Numbered from the stretch's first letter, positions 24,845 through 35,929 are shown. The stretch is 64,000 bases of DNA from Cycas panzhihuaensis (GCA_023213395.1 CM041465.1:135725741-135789740); one strand, 5' to 3'. A program made the numbers and translations. The notes: generated by a model from the letters alone, not told the origin.

Positions 24845-25190
24845 TGGACTATTCCTTCACAGAAATCTGAACTTGTAGGTACAAAAATTAGTAGAAAATG
24901 AAGCCAAAATAATGCAAATACGTAAGCAGATCACAGATAGTGAATCACCAAAATGAGTACTGAAGTACTTTCTTATTCAAGATACCATACTTAAAAATAT
25001 TACAAGTGATTTAACCATTTAAATGCACAAGTAAGGATCTTCATCATTATGATTCTATTAGTGGCCTTAGCAGCCTTACATCTTATTAGACGGCTTAGCG
25101 ATCCATGCACACATCTTAATAAACACCTTAATCCTTACTTGTTGGTGGCTCCTGCTCGCTAATACTAAGAAAATGTGGGGTTATGTTACA
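24845..25190 (-). mobile_element. 5' LTR of chromovirus B
   Basis: Starts TGGACTATTCC, ends TTATGTTACA, 346 bp, followed by the TAAGA duplication. Confidence 0.92.
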
Positions 25191-25497
25191 TAAGATAATG
25201 CAAAATTATTTTATTGTACATAATCTTTGGAGTTACCTATAAAATAAATATGATCTTAATATTAAGGAAAACATTAAAAAAGACAATGAAGCCTTAGTTT
25301 TACTGTTTTGCACTATAGATGATAATGTGTTTTCTAAAGTTTGTAAAATGACAACCTCTAAAACTATATGGGACACCCTACATTCCACTTATATGGGAGA
25401 TACCCTTAATGAATTTAACATTGATATTGTTGAGCATGTAAGACAGGTGCTAGAGCAGGTGGATTGTAATGACAAGACAAAGGAAGATTCAAGTTAA
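25191..25497 (+). pseudogene. gag-like fragment of element C, continued
   Basis: The frame left at 15828 resumes as HKIMQNYFIVHNLWSYL, a stop, NKYDLNIKENIKKDNEAL, LLFCTIDDNVFSKVCKMTTS, KTIWDTLHSTYMGDTLNEFN and ends with a stop at 25495-25497. This is the UBN2-like part of copia gag, cut short: there is no zinc knuckle and no pol after it. Close relatives are at 52680-52873 (element F) and 62191-62418 (element H). Confidence 0.75.
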
Positions 25498-25859
25498 ATG
25501 CACGATCATCTTGTTGTATAAGAATCCAATCCTCCATTTGAGAGGGAAGAATCTTATGATATGATAGAGAGAGATAATATAATATGATAGTTGCTCACAA
25601 CATAAAAACTTCAGAAGACAAAGTTAAAGTTCTAGAAGTTAAAGTCAAAGTTATAGCCATACCTCCACATTTGAATCAAGCTACATTTACTTACAGACTT
25701 TTTGTATCACTCAATGACGAAGACACACATTGCTAAAAGGATGAGGTAAGTTAATAAAGATCGGGCTATAAAACAGATCTTCAAAGTTTTCTTCAAGTTC
25801 AAATTTCATAAGTTTAAAGAGAAGACAAAGTTGTTCGTAATGACCATTTAGGGGGAGAA
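25498..25859 (+). other. 3' internal region and purine tract of element C
   Basis: Non-coding. Ends in ATTTAGGGGGAGAA directly before the 3' LTR, a typical polypurine tract for plus-strand priming. Confidence 0.75.
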
Positions 25860-26254
25860 TGTTGGGGTTAATGATTATCACCCTACTCCCACATTTCAAC
25901 CAGAAGTGCACACCCCACTCCCACTAATTTACATATGTTGGTGCTCACATGTGAAGGTAAGTATAAGGTAAGGTTAAGTTGATTTGATTTAATTTGAATT
26001 AAGTTCATTTGAGTTAAGTTAAGTTATATTTTATTGTTGTTTAAATTTTAGGGGTTAAGGAGTTTCCCTCCTCCCCCAAATTATATATTTGGAGAGGTGT
26101 GCAACCCTGGTATCTTTAGACACCACATACTTTTGGACATTTATAATGCTCTCTCACAAAGATTGATTGAATATAAAGGATTATGTGTTTTATGTTACAA
26201 TGGAATGAGTTTTGATTATGTTCTACCATGTTCTCCATCATTACTTTTCCTACA
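25860..26254 (+). mobile_element. 3' LTR of element C
   Basis: 395 bp, starts TGTTGGGGTTAATG and ends TTTTCCTACA, followed by AGAAG, which matches the pentamer before the 5' LTR. Confidence 0.92.
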
Positions 26255-27785
26255 AGAAGGAGAGTAAAGGAAGTGGGACACAAGTAAGAAGAAGGGAATT
26301 TAAGAATATGGAATAAGAGAGAAGGGAATATACTAAAGTAGGGTTAGATAGATATAATAGTTTAAAGAAGTGAGATTTGTGCTTTGGGGAAGAGAAGGGG
26401 AAAAGGAAAGGGCAAGAGGTAGGGGAATCAGGGTGTTTATAGCTTGTTAACCCCAAAAAATAGGTAAGAGAATCACCTATTAAATTGGAACAAGTATGAA
26501 AAGCTCATCATAATGTTGTAGGTGAGATGAAAGTAAAAGAAAATTGATAGTAGGGCCCACATGCATCATATAAGTGATTTTGGCTAAAATTACTACTAAA
26601 ACTTACCTAATGCAAACTTATCAGCATAATACACTAATTAAAATAAGATGTATGAATTGATGGGGTGAAAATTTTTGTCATGGATTTGTCTTTATTTTCC
26701 TTTTTTTTTTCTTACAAGTCTAATGGTGCAGGTTTCATCAGCAATATAGAAGTATTCACTAAAGTGACCTTGCAAACTCTTTGTGCCCCCTTGTTTTGTA
26801 TTTTTTTAATAGAGAGGACTAAGGACAAGGGCTAGACTCAATAAATACTAGATTAAAAAAAAATTATTAAAGGTTTAGATAAGAATAAGTAAAGTTATTA
26901 TGTTTTGTTGATATGTATTGTATTACTATTTACTATGTTATTAATGTTCAAAAGGTATTATTATTATAAAGTTAAACTATATGTCTTTAAATATGTAGTG
27001 ATGTCTTCACATGTGTAATAATGACAAGGGCTTATTCCAGGAGTTATATCGGTGTCAACAATAGATAATTTTGTTTGCACATATGTAATAATGTGGGAAA
27101 TTTTCGTGATGGTTATCTTTATTAAGGAAGTGATAGAGAAGATTAAGAGGAGCCTACCAGACACTTGGTAAAGGAGAGTTTGGCTCTATAGGTCTTGTGA
27201 TAAACTTTACTATCATTATTATAGCTTGGCCAAATATCTCAGGGCATTGCCTATAAGGAAATATACATCCTTATAAGGTCTATAGTCATGTAGGGGTATT
27301 TGAGTAGGGTAATTTCCATGTGCTAACTGTTAACTTGTGCACTACATAGGGATAAACAATTTATTGTTTTCCTATTCTAAGTTGGAAGGAAAAAAATTTA
27401 AAGAGGTCCTCCTATATAACTTAGGGCACATGTTCATAGATGGGTTTTGTTTGAAGCTTACATAGGCATTGTTATACCACTTTACGTCATGTATGAGTTT
27501 ATGGTTGTGCACGCTTAGCTTAGAATGACAAAACCCCGTGATGCTTATAGACCCCTAGTACAAGGTCTCTACCTAACCACTAGGGGAAAAGGGTGGGACA
27601 AGGTGGGACTTTGCTACCCACTTGTAACTTTGCAAACTTAGTAGAACTTGAATAGATACTATTTTAAACAAAAATGAACAAAACTTATAGAGAAGGGTTA
27701 TACTGATATACCAAGTGAAAAAAATATTTTTCTTTATCCTTAGCTTCTTTTGCATTTGTTACTTCTTATTAGATCAAGAAATTTA
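26255..27785 (-). other. 5' leader of chromovirus A
   Basis: Continues chromovirus A to the right of element C. Purine-rich 26255-26440 parallels 23600-23740 of element B; 27300-27600 parallels the B leader including a tRNA A-box-like stretch at 27319-27347. No coding sequence. Confidence 0.65.
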
Positions 27786-27797
27786 TCTCTAATACTA
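27786..27797 (-). promoter_or_regulatory. Primer-binding site of chromovirus A
   Basis: TCTCTAATACTA on the plus strand; its complement TAGTATTAGAGA matches the initiator methionine tRNA site at 9 of 12 positions, at the same 2-base distance from the LTR as in B and D. Confidence 0.6.
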
Positions 27798-27799
27798 CT

Positions 27800-28194
27800 T
27801 GGAATACAACTATCTCACTTTTTTTCACACAAAATAGATTAAGTAAAGAAAATGAGTAGGAAATGCATCACTTTAATATTAAAGGAAACCAAACATGGAA
27901 TTCAAGAATATTAAAGAGCATAAATGGATACTAAAGATAGATGAAAGACTGCCAAAGTATCAATCTCCTAAGAGAAATGATTACATAACATTCTTCGTTT
28001 ATAATTTGTGGCCCTTACATGGACAAAAAAAGGCATTCTCCCTATAATCCTATTGGTGGGCCGAATGACCTTACATTTTATTGGCGGCTTTAATAGTTTG
28101 TGCTCAAAAGTTAATGACTAGAACTTAACCTCCTAATGTCTTAACCATGAGTGCTAGTGTCATAGTTCTCCCAGCCACATGTGGTCATGTATCA
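27800..28194 (-). mobile_element. 5' LTR of chromovirus A
   Basis: Starts TGGAATACAACT, ends CATGTATCA, about 395 bp. It shares the phrases CCTATTGGTGG and ACCTTACATTTTATT with the B LTR, so the families are related but distant. The partner LTR at 1570-1638 is only a stub. Confidence 0.6.
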
Positions 28195-29843
28195 TGGAAT
28201 TTATAAATAGTTCACCTCTTAAAACTATAGATTAAACATACCCAAAAAAATCCTATAAATTTTACAAATGACCTATTGTTTAATATGAAGTTTGTCCCTT
28301 GTAATATATGTGGAAATAATATTGTTAGAAATAATCACTACTAAAATCCTAATTCAATTTTAATGCCCACCGTCTATCCCCCAGAAGAAAAAAAAAAATC
28401 CTTAGTTGATGTGGGTGTTTTCTTTTTTCCTAGATTTGTTATTTGGTGATTATTGGTCTTCTCTTTTCAACTTAATTCACTATCTTGCGATAAGCTTTTA
28501 TGTTGGTTGTATTTACAAATATACATTAACAATTCTAATAATGAGCCAACTGGACACCTTTCTATACTAAAAAATTATTATGAAGAAAAGGTTTACTGAT
28601 TGGCCTCCTTGTTATAGTGTTGTAAGGATAATAAACTTTAGGAGATAACTAATATGTAAAACATAAATGTATGATTTATAAGAAGATAAATTTTATAAGT
28701 GAATTTTTTACAAAGGGTTATGAGGAGAGGATATAAGAAGAAGACATTTAGGTAGTTTAAATGTTTTCATAAACACTAACCTTTTAGAAAAAAACTTTTA
28801 AAATTTTATCATAAAAGGCTAATCTAAACTAAATGAAGATGATGTATATAGTCATTTATATCGATCAAACATAATATTCATTATATTCAATGACTATTAT
28901 AGGTATTAGGTTTCCTTATTCATAATTATAGATCACATGAAGCATTTACTTCATAAGTAGTTTTCCTAAGGATTTTAAGTTATTTATAACACCACCATGG
29001 GGAGAGAGGTATTATACAAGGCAATGAAAGAGCCATCTTCCCAATTTAGTTATTTAATCCATATAAATTTCATAAGAGGCTATATGTTTATTTCTTGTGT
29101 TTTTTTGTATATATGTGTAGGAGCCTGCATGCATGTGTGTAATGAACTCAAGGCTATTAATTAAAAGAAACAAAACAATATGCATAAGCATTTAACATAT
29201 ATCACTCATTTATTTATTTAGAATATGCGATGCATTTTAATGACTTTGATGATGACATGATGGTGAATATATTTGTTAAAGAATCTTTGTTTTTGTGGTA
29301 AATTTAAACTTAGAAGAGTCATAACACGTTAAATAAAACATAACGTTCTATGATATCACATACCATTTTTCATATCATTTGAAATTATACATATAAGTAA
29401 TAAAAATGAGATTAGAGAGTTAAAATAATAGTAGTTTCTACCAGCTTTTAATACGATACTCTTCATGCATGTTAAAGTACAAAGTACATGTGAAAAATAC
29501 AACTTAATGTTTTAATAGTCATTTAAATATTAATTTCATAGAACTTCTAATGATTAGAATTGCAAATCCCAAGCATCAAATCCAATATTGGATTTTGTAA
29601 AGGTATGGTAAAATGTAGTGTTCAAGAAGTGATTACATTATGCTAAAACTATTGTCTAATTCTTTATAGGTAAAGGAAAATACTATAGTATGGAAAAGAC
29701 ATGTTATTAGAAGTGTTATACAATATGTGAATTCGTGTAATCTTAAATGATGAATACACATACAAACTTGTATACATATGTACACACATATAGATATACA
29801 TATATAGGTATATACATGTATGTGTGTGTCTCTGTGTGTGTGT

Positions 29844-29879
<36 letters not shown>

Positions 29880-30539
29880 GTAAATATCGTGATTAAGAGT
29901 TTACATAACTATCTAATTATTACAGTCGGTGGAAATAAATAAAGTCTAGTTTCAAATGTTTAATTATTTATGACTACTTGTATTGGTCTTAAGGTATTAC
30001 AAACATGGTCAAATCACATGGGCAATTCCCCCATCTCAACATACCTTATATAATTGTTATTGTCGTAATTAATTCTAAGGTGTCATACTAAGAATGCATA
30101 TGGAGATTTGAACATATGTTGTTTGTGTCTAATATTGCTCAAAACTCATCGTTATATAAGTTACATCCCTATAATTCATTTCTAAAATATAATTAGCTAC
30201 AAAAATCTTGCCCTCCTTAGAGGATTACACAATCTTGTCTTGCTACAAAAGATCATAAGAAAATTGTATCCTCAAAGGATTAGATTTAGAACTAAAGTTG
30301 AAAACACTTCACTATTCCAAACAAGATGGAGGAGTCATATGTGCTCAAAACAATATCATTTAATTATGCTTCCATACATACATAAAAAAGGTGGCTTTTC
30401 AATTCATAGTGTTCTATTATCAAGTGAGGTTATATAATTGTTTTGTGCCTTCTAACTGTAAGAATTAATTACTAGTCTTTGCTTCTTAAGGCATATCGCT
30501 CAACTCTTTGCCAAAAATGGAGTGAAACATTTGTAGCAA
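28195..30539. other. Intergenic AT-rich DNA
   Basis: No gene or clear transposon seen. Contains a TG/CA repeat at 29812-29879. Frames in this interval are short or made only of the repeat. Confidence 0.5.
29812..29879. repeat. TG tract facing a CA tract
   Basis: TATGTGTGTGTCTCTGTGTG and following TG units are separated by AAA from about 17 CA units (29845-29878). The two halves are complementary, so the strand could fold back on itself. The chance frames of repeated cysteine and valine are translations of the repeat. Confidence 0.92.
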
Positions 30540-31192
30540 TTATGTGGTTAGTGTATCACTATGCCATGCATTAGATAGTGGCCATATGCATTTCCAATAA
30601 GCAATACTTATTGATGCACATAACTCTATACAATACAGTGTGTGACCATATAAGAAAATTCTTGGTGGGTTTGTGCTTACCAACTTTGGGTTAAAAGTAA
30701 GGGGCTCAAAATTCTTTGATGCATACCATTCAACTCCAAACGACATGTAGATGTAGTAGAAGCCAATTTGTTGGTGTATCACGATCTTCAACAACAATGC
30801 TAAAGGCAATAGATGATCAACTATCTCCTCCCAAGTCCATGCATCAAAGAACAAAAAGAAGAGAAAGCAAACTATTAGCATTGTAAATTGGGCATAAATG
30901 TGGTCTATCCGACAATCTGGAATTCTCGTAATTATCTCGAGGAGAATCACACTTATCAGAATGACCACATGTAAAGCCAATTTGCATAATTGATAAGCCA
31001 CAATGAAGAGTAATTATGCAGCCAATGGAGCACTATACTCATAAACTGGTCACACATACACCTAGGCAAACAATACCCTAGGGAGAAGAGTTTGTTGGAT
31101 GGGTTATCCAAGACCATAAACAAGCAATAAACTCTGATGACCAAGGAAACCATGTGCCATGGTAGTTGAAGATTAGTTGGGAAGTATATCAC
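30540..31192 (-). pseudogene. Hydrophobic reading-frame pair, family not recognised
   Basis: Two overlapping minus frames: 78 codons (30956-31192) and 153 codons (30540-31001). The longer frame has several hydrophobic runs (VVILISVILLEII, FTMLIVCFLFFLFF, LLPLALLLKIVI) that look like membrane segments. Joining them would need a frame change near 30960-31000. It could be a decayed multi-pass membrane protein gene or a chance frame; AT-rich DNA often gives hydrophobic translations. It starts about 410 bases upstream of the MYB gene, on the opposite strand. Confidence 0.25.
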
Positions 31193-31602
31193 ATGCTTTT
31201 GTTGTTTTACACATCGCTATTGTAATTATTTCTGCAATGGGTCCCCTGGTCCCGCTCCAAGCTTGTGTCTATCCCATTCAACAGCCAGGGGCTTCTAGGA
31301 GTGCCATTGGTTTTGTCGCCCCAACCACTACTCAAACCACATCTACCAGTCGTATGGCACTTTTGAACTCTTGGAAGGAATATACCCCTACAGCTCTACC
31401 AAAAGTATGAATATGCATATTTATCGATTACAACTGCATTTCTCCTTGCATCCAGAGTCCAGCATTCCTTCATCCATCCCCCAAGGCGGTTCCCTGTCTA
31501 GTTTCTGTATAGGACTGCTTCATACCCAGTTTCTGTAATTACTGCAGTTGGCCTTGAGACTCCGCTACCTCGAGATTTTGATAAATTTTCAGCTTTAGAA
31601 GC
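31193..31602 (+). promoter_or_regulatory. Upstream region and likely 5' UTR of the R3 MYB gene
   Basis: GC content rises relative to the flanks. From about 31440 to 31560 the sequence is pyrimidine-rich with repeated TTTCTGTA phrases (31503 and 31531), as often seen in plant 5' UTRs. GCATATTTATCG at about 31415 is a weak TATA candidate. An open frame of 77 codons (31177-31410) crosses this region but matches nothing I know. Confidence 0.35.
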
Positions 31603-32174
31603 ATGAGTGACACGGATCGTTCTTCATCAGACGACAATACTTCAGTGGATTCTCGAGGTACACATTTTCTTCTGCCTTGAATTTGCACTATCCTTTAGGG
31701 TTCCGTCCAGAACCAGGGCTTGTGTTAATTCGGCCCTGGAATTTATTTTGATTGCTTGATGCAAAGCTCGGCAGAGTCCTGAATGTATCCTTTTCAATAT
31801 GGTGAGAATTGGCTGGAAAATGTACTAACCGGAGTGGTCATGATGCAGATGAGGTAAATGTAGACTACAAAATGGATTTCACAAAGGACGAAGAGGATCT
31901 CATCATCAGGATGTTTAATCTACTTGGCGATAGGTAGTTTCTTTTGGCTGTCAAGCATTGTGTGATCCATTTGTGATAACAGAGTAATGGCTGTGAATTT
32001 TGCACATCAGATCCCTTCTGAGAAAAGAATTAAATTAAATTAAATGAAGTGAAATTAAACGCGGGTAATTTGATTTGATTTGACTGCAGATGGTCCTTGA
32101 TTGCTGGGCGCATTCCGGGCAGGACGGCTGATGAAATTGAGAAATATTGGAGCAGAAGATATGGCAGTGACTAG
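31603..32174 (+). CDS. Small single-repeat R3 MYB protein, CPC/TRY/ETC type
   Basis: Three exons: 31603-31657, 31849-31933, 32090-32174, with introns of 191 and 156 bp that begin GT and end AG. The product has 74 residues: an acidic serine-rich start (1-24), then one R3 repeat (about 25-70) containing [20 protein letters not shown] and [17 protein letters not shown]. Residues D35, L36, R39, L43, L50 and R54 fit the [DE]Lx2[RK]x3Lx6Lx3R signature for binding bHLH partners. Family members lack an activation domain and act as competitive inhibitors of MYB-bHLH-WD40 complexes in epidermal cell fate. The second intron falls between the R and W of GDR-W, the position used in CPC-type genes. The frame runs from ATG to TAG without defect. 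The family is clear; the exact orthologue and function in this host are not. Confidence 0.93.
31658..31848 (+). other. Intron 1 of the R3 MYB gene
   Basis: Starts GTACAC and ends ATGCAG. It splits the aspartate codon at residue 19 after its first base. Confidence 0.88.
31934..32089 (+). other. Intron 2 of the R3 MYB gene
   Basis: Starts GTAGTT and ends TTTGACTGCAG, with an AT-rich body. It splits the arginine codon at residue 47 after its second base, directly before W48 of the R3 helix region. Confidence 0.9.
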
Positions 32175-33111
32175 TCACTGCCGCCTCTGAGAAGTAATTA
32201 AGATAAGATGATGGGAATTTTTAATGTGTAGAAGCATTCCTGGCTTTGTTTCTGTGTGTGATATGATGTGTATTAGTTATGCGAGATGGTGATTTTCCTC
32301 GTATCAGGGCTGGGGCCTGAATTTGTACAACGCAATGATCCTCCTGTATTTGCACACTAAGATTAAATTAATGCAATTTTGATATTGGTTATTGAGCATT
32401 ATTTTTTCCATATTACAAATGGTGCCCTATTTCTAAGCTCTGAATATAATCTTCTTAGCAGTATTTTTCCATGATCTGGCCGTTCTGTTTGTTTCAGTCT
32501 TGTCAAGTAATTAGTTGGAGTGGCCAAACCCTTTGAATTTGACAGAGGACGGTCTGGCTTGAGTTATGTGACCGACGAAGTACGGCAAAGCATCTGTGTC
32601 TTTTCTTTTTTGTCGGTGATCTGATCAAACATCTGAAGTCACCAGACCATTATGTCTGTGTTATGGCTACAGACATCAGAGGGTTCCACATCTGTTCTTG
32701 ATCAGGCAAAGCAGGATCAGGTTATAAAAAATTCCAAGAAAATCTTCTGGGTGGCTTGACACATTGATCCTATGGCCTGCTTGTGTAATGGGGGAGTTTC
32801 CATGATAACAATCAAAATGTCTATGGTCTGCAACAAAAGGAGTAGACATTTGACACGGCCATGACAGAATTTTTTGCAGAAAGGAGTAGCAGAGATAGAG
32901 AATATGAATGTATTCTCTGTCAATCCGCTAAAAGAAACAGCACAAGAAGCAAAAGATAGGAGCAAACACTGAGAAGGGCCCTAGACAGGGTTCTGTAAAT
33001 GCTTTCTAAGAATGCTGGCAAAGGTACTCCCACCCTTAGAACGGTTTCCAAAGTTCTGAAGTTTCCCAAAGGAAGAAACAGAGACTACGAATTACTAGTA
33101 TGCTGCCGATG

Positions 33112-33144
33112 ATATCATAAATATCACCAGTATATTTATGATAT
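33112..33144. repeat. Perfect 13-bp inverted repeat
   Basis: ATATCATAAATAT, a 7-base spacer CACCAGT, then ATATTTATGATAT. The arms are exact complements. There is no T-run after it and no sign of a larger element around it. Confidence 0.9.
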
Positions 33145-34859
33145 TGGGATGAAGTATCAACAATTATGATTTCTTAGGAAGCAGCACATGAAAGAAGGAA
33201 TTAGGGAAAGTAGGTAAAGTTGGGTAGAGTAGGCCTCCATATTGAAAAATGGCGAAAATAGAAATGGGATTGAAAGGATTCAATGTGGATTAAACATTGT
33301 CAATTAAGGGGTATCCGAGATGCGTGCTTTCATTCATAAATTCGAGTTAACAGTTCCACTTTTCATCATTGGAATTAATGTTGTGGTTGGTAGTCATTTG
33401 AAAGAGAGAGAAACGTGTTTTGAAAGGTGAAGTATACCTTGAATGCCCCTAAAGAATGACGAAACAGACATCACTACACCCATTTCCAATGGGTAATTCC
33501 AACATCCAAACATGGAGGCTTGGCATCTCAAAATATACTTTCTATTTCATTTTTGTGGTTGGTACCAATTGTAATGCCAATGAATGAATTCTCCATTTGT
33601 ACAAAATGGAGCTTAACATGAATAGACAGGAATAAACAAAACAAAAAGGCTTAAACTTTTCTAACATCTAGTAAGAACTCTATCTATTGGAATTCCAGAT
33701 AACAACTTATCAAAATCAAAATATAGGTTGAGGTAGAATGTGTGATGTTAAATTTCAAAATTGTAATGTTCGTAGATCTATTGTAAATTTATGTTTACAA
33801 GAAGTTTCAAAATCTTGAATTAGCAAGTACCTAACTTGCGTTGAGTAGTTAATAAATCATATGTTACATAACATGTTACTGCATAATTGGCCCTAGTTGA
33901 AGCTAGGATGCGTTTGGGGATAAAAGTGTTTTAAAGCGCAATATTGCAAAGATGAGCATATTCAATAATCTAATCTCACATATCCCTTTCAAGTAACTAG
34001 GTTGAGATAGAGTGTAGATACGAAAAGGCACTCTAATAAGAAAATCTTGTAAAGTGAAAATAGCATTTTCACAATCCCAAAGGAAATAAAAATGTGCAAT
34101 TGAAAATAAGGGGTAAGGTAGAGTGCAAAAGTGTTTGATATGCATGCTAGGAAATTGTTTGACTAAAAGAAGTAGTATGAATGCAACACAAGTAAATAAA
34201 GCATTTGATTTTCTTATTAGATATTCTGATTAGAATGAAATGAAATCAATAAAACATAAAATAAAACTAAGAATAAAATAAATGAGGAAAGAAAACAATT
34301 GGGCCATATGGAAAACCCCCATACAACAACTCAAGTTTCTGTTGATTTGATATCCTTCGTCTAAAGGTGGACTCTTATGCTTCTTATCACACTAAATGAT
34401 TGAAGTGTGTTGCTACAAACTAAAGAAAATAATTGATATAAGTTACTTAACTCTAAAACCAAATCTTAATGTTTGTGTAATAAACCGACTATGTGTTGAT
34501 TGAGAGAATGGATAACATGAAGACTAATGAATGGGGCACATAGTTCAAATAACTAAGAGAATAAACCATTAAAAATAAAAAAAACAAAACTATAAAAAAG
34601 ATTATAGAAAATAGCTTTACAAAATTGAGATACTTGATCTAATAGGCATGCTTTTAAAAAACTACTAAAGCAGTTCAATATTACTAAAGTCTTGTAAGAC
34701 AAGAATGAAAGCATAAACCTCCAAATGATGTGCTCTAGTTTGCTCTACTATTATAAACTATCAGTGAATTCATTCCTTCCTCTTGTTAAGATGCTCAATC
34801 ACCAATCAAATACCTAAAAAATCCACCACCAATGCATAGCAAATATCTACCTATCTACA

Positions 34860-35040
34860 CACTTGTGCACACACATTTATTTATATCTATTTCTCTCTCT
34901 GTATCCCTCCAGAGTATGTGTTTTGTGTACACACACATAAATATACATGCATGCATATATGTATATGTGTGTGTACACATACACGCATACACATATATTA
35001 TGCCTATATGTTTATATATACCAGTACACACACAATAAAT
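34860..35040. repeat. CA/TA/TG alternating repeat field
   Basis: Imperfect runs of ACAC, ATGC, TATG and GTGT. Frames across it (34832-35145) are only translations of the repeat. Confidence 0.85.
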
Positions 35041-35198
35041 AACACTTCTTTAATTATGGTTTCAATGGCCAAATTTAATTTTAATAATTTGCACATAATA
35101 GAATACTCCATTAGTTTCTATGTTATATATAAAAAATGTGGTTAGATAAGTACAAAGGCTAATGTGGAGGACTATAAAGGTACTATTTATTATAGGTT

Positions 35199-35296
35199 GG
35201 TGTGTGTATGTATAGGTGTATGTGAGTGTTTGTGTGTGTGTATAAAATGTATGTATATATGTGTGTATGATCTATGTGTGTGTGTGTGTATATAAA
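35199..35296. repeat. TG/TA alternating repeat field
   Basis: Imperfect TG runs (TGTGTGTATGTATAGGTGTA and similar) ending in TGTGTGTGTGTGTATATA. Confidence 0.85.
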
Positions 35297-35302
35297 CAAA
35301 AT

Positions 35303-35888
35303 TATTAGATATATGATAACAATTATGAGAAGGCTTTAATTTTTTTGACCTTTATCAGCGTAATTTCCCCACCAATCTTTCCTCGGGGGGATCTAAAGGA
35401 GGTGGCCCCCTTTGGCTGAGGGGTTCAGGTGCGATAGCCCCCGAAGCAAAAATGTAAGGCTCAAAACATATCAAATTGTAAAGGGAATCTAGGCTGTTCA
35501 TAAAAGGGACCTAGATCTGATGGCTACAATTGATGTGCCTTTCTTATAACTCGTTTCTAGGATAATTATATCACATTGTATTGTATTGCATTGCATTGTG
35601 AAGGAGGTGGCTGTTGATTGTTACTGCGGTGAAAATTTTGTGGAGATTGCATGTACAATCTTTCATTCTTGGCTAATAAAGATTGATACCTTTCCAATGT
35701 GGATATTTCTCTAGCACTCTACTAGAGTTTTTACCACGTTGAAATTTGTGTACTGAGTAATGTGTATACTTTCTTATGTATGTTGAATAATCACTAGTTT
35801 TAGATATTTGCATTTATTACAATTTCAAATCCTTGTTATTGTTGCAAAATAGTTAGATCTTGGTGGCTAGTTTGGTTAGTTATACATA
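35303..35888 (+). mobile_element. Copia-type LTR remnant, no internal region
   Basis: Aligns along its length with the solo LTR at 58546-59152: shared AGCG..TTTCCCC..C.AATCTTTC, the G-rich block (35384-35445), AATTGTAAAG, AATAAAGATYGATAC, GTGGATATTTC and TTTACCACGTT. No primer-binding site or pol is next to it, so it is a solo or truncated LTR. I cannot find a clean target duplication; the right end runs into the pararetrovirus-like block. Confidence 0.7.
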
Positions 35889-35929
35889 ATCATAATCATA
35901 AAAGTATAATAGACATAAAAGTTATTACT

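Larger units (their letters stand above)
15829..25190 (-). mobile_element. Ty3/gypsy chromovirus B nested in element C
   Basis: Two 346-bp LTRs (15829-16174 and 24845-25190), exact TAAGA duplications, a decayed primer-binding site at 24831-24842 and, on the minus strand from right to left, gag, protease, reverse transcriptase, a foreign insertion, RNase H, integrase and chromodomain. By eye the LTRs differ at roughly 12 percent of positions, so the copy is old. All frames have stops. Without the insertion it would be about 6.5 kb. Confidence 0.93.
11115..26254 (+). mobile_element. Non-autonomous LTR element C, host of chromovirus B
   Basis: LTRs at 11115-11487 and 25860-26254 flank a body with a primer-binding site and a purine tract but no pol. 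Both ends carry the exact 5-bp duplication AGAAG (11110-11114 and 26255-26259). The body holds a long untranslated leader, antisense host-gene pieces (12880-13182) and a short copia-like gag fragment that is split by chromovirus B. Related copies in the window are F, K and H. I call it a large retrotransposon derivative that probably depends on another element's enzymes. Confidence 0.88.
1570..28194 (-). mobile_element. Ty3/gypsy chromovirus A, split by nested insertions
   Basis: A minus-strand chromovirus in three blocks: 1570-3137 (LTR remnant, chromodomain, integrase), 8230-11114 (RNase H, reverse transcriptase, protease and gag region) and 26255-28194 (leader, primer-binding site, 5' LTR). 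Domain order is continuous across a copia element and element C, and both have target duplications at their ends. Every coding frame is broken by stops and shifts. The layout matches element B domain by domain, so A and B are relatives. The left LTR is cut short next to element J. Confidence 0.85.
32175..35302. other. 3' flank and intergenic DNA after the MYB gene
   Basis: The first 200 bases are likely 3' UTR. I see no further gene. It contains a 13-bp perfect hairpin at 33112-33144 and two alternating purine-pyrimidine microsatellite fields. The minus frames at 32717-32965 and 33903-34145 have no recognisable features. Confidence 0.5.

Noticed and set aside
29633-29879. Cysteine-valine-rich frames as small secreted peptides
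   Set aside because: They are translations of the TG/CA microsatellite.
31177-31410. 77-codon plus frame as an upstream gene or an extra MYB exon
   Set aside because: No recognisable domain, no splice path to the MYB start, and it overlaps the likely promoter.
34832-35145. 68- and 75-codon frames as genes
   Set aside because: They run through an alternating CA/TA/TG repeat field and have no features beyond it.
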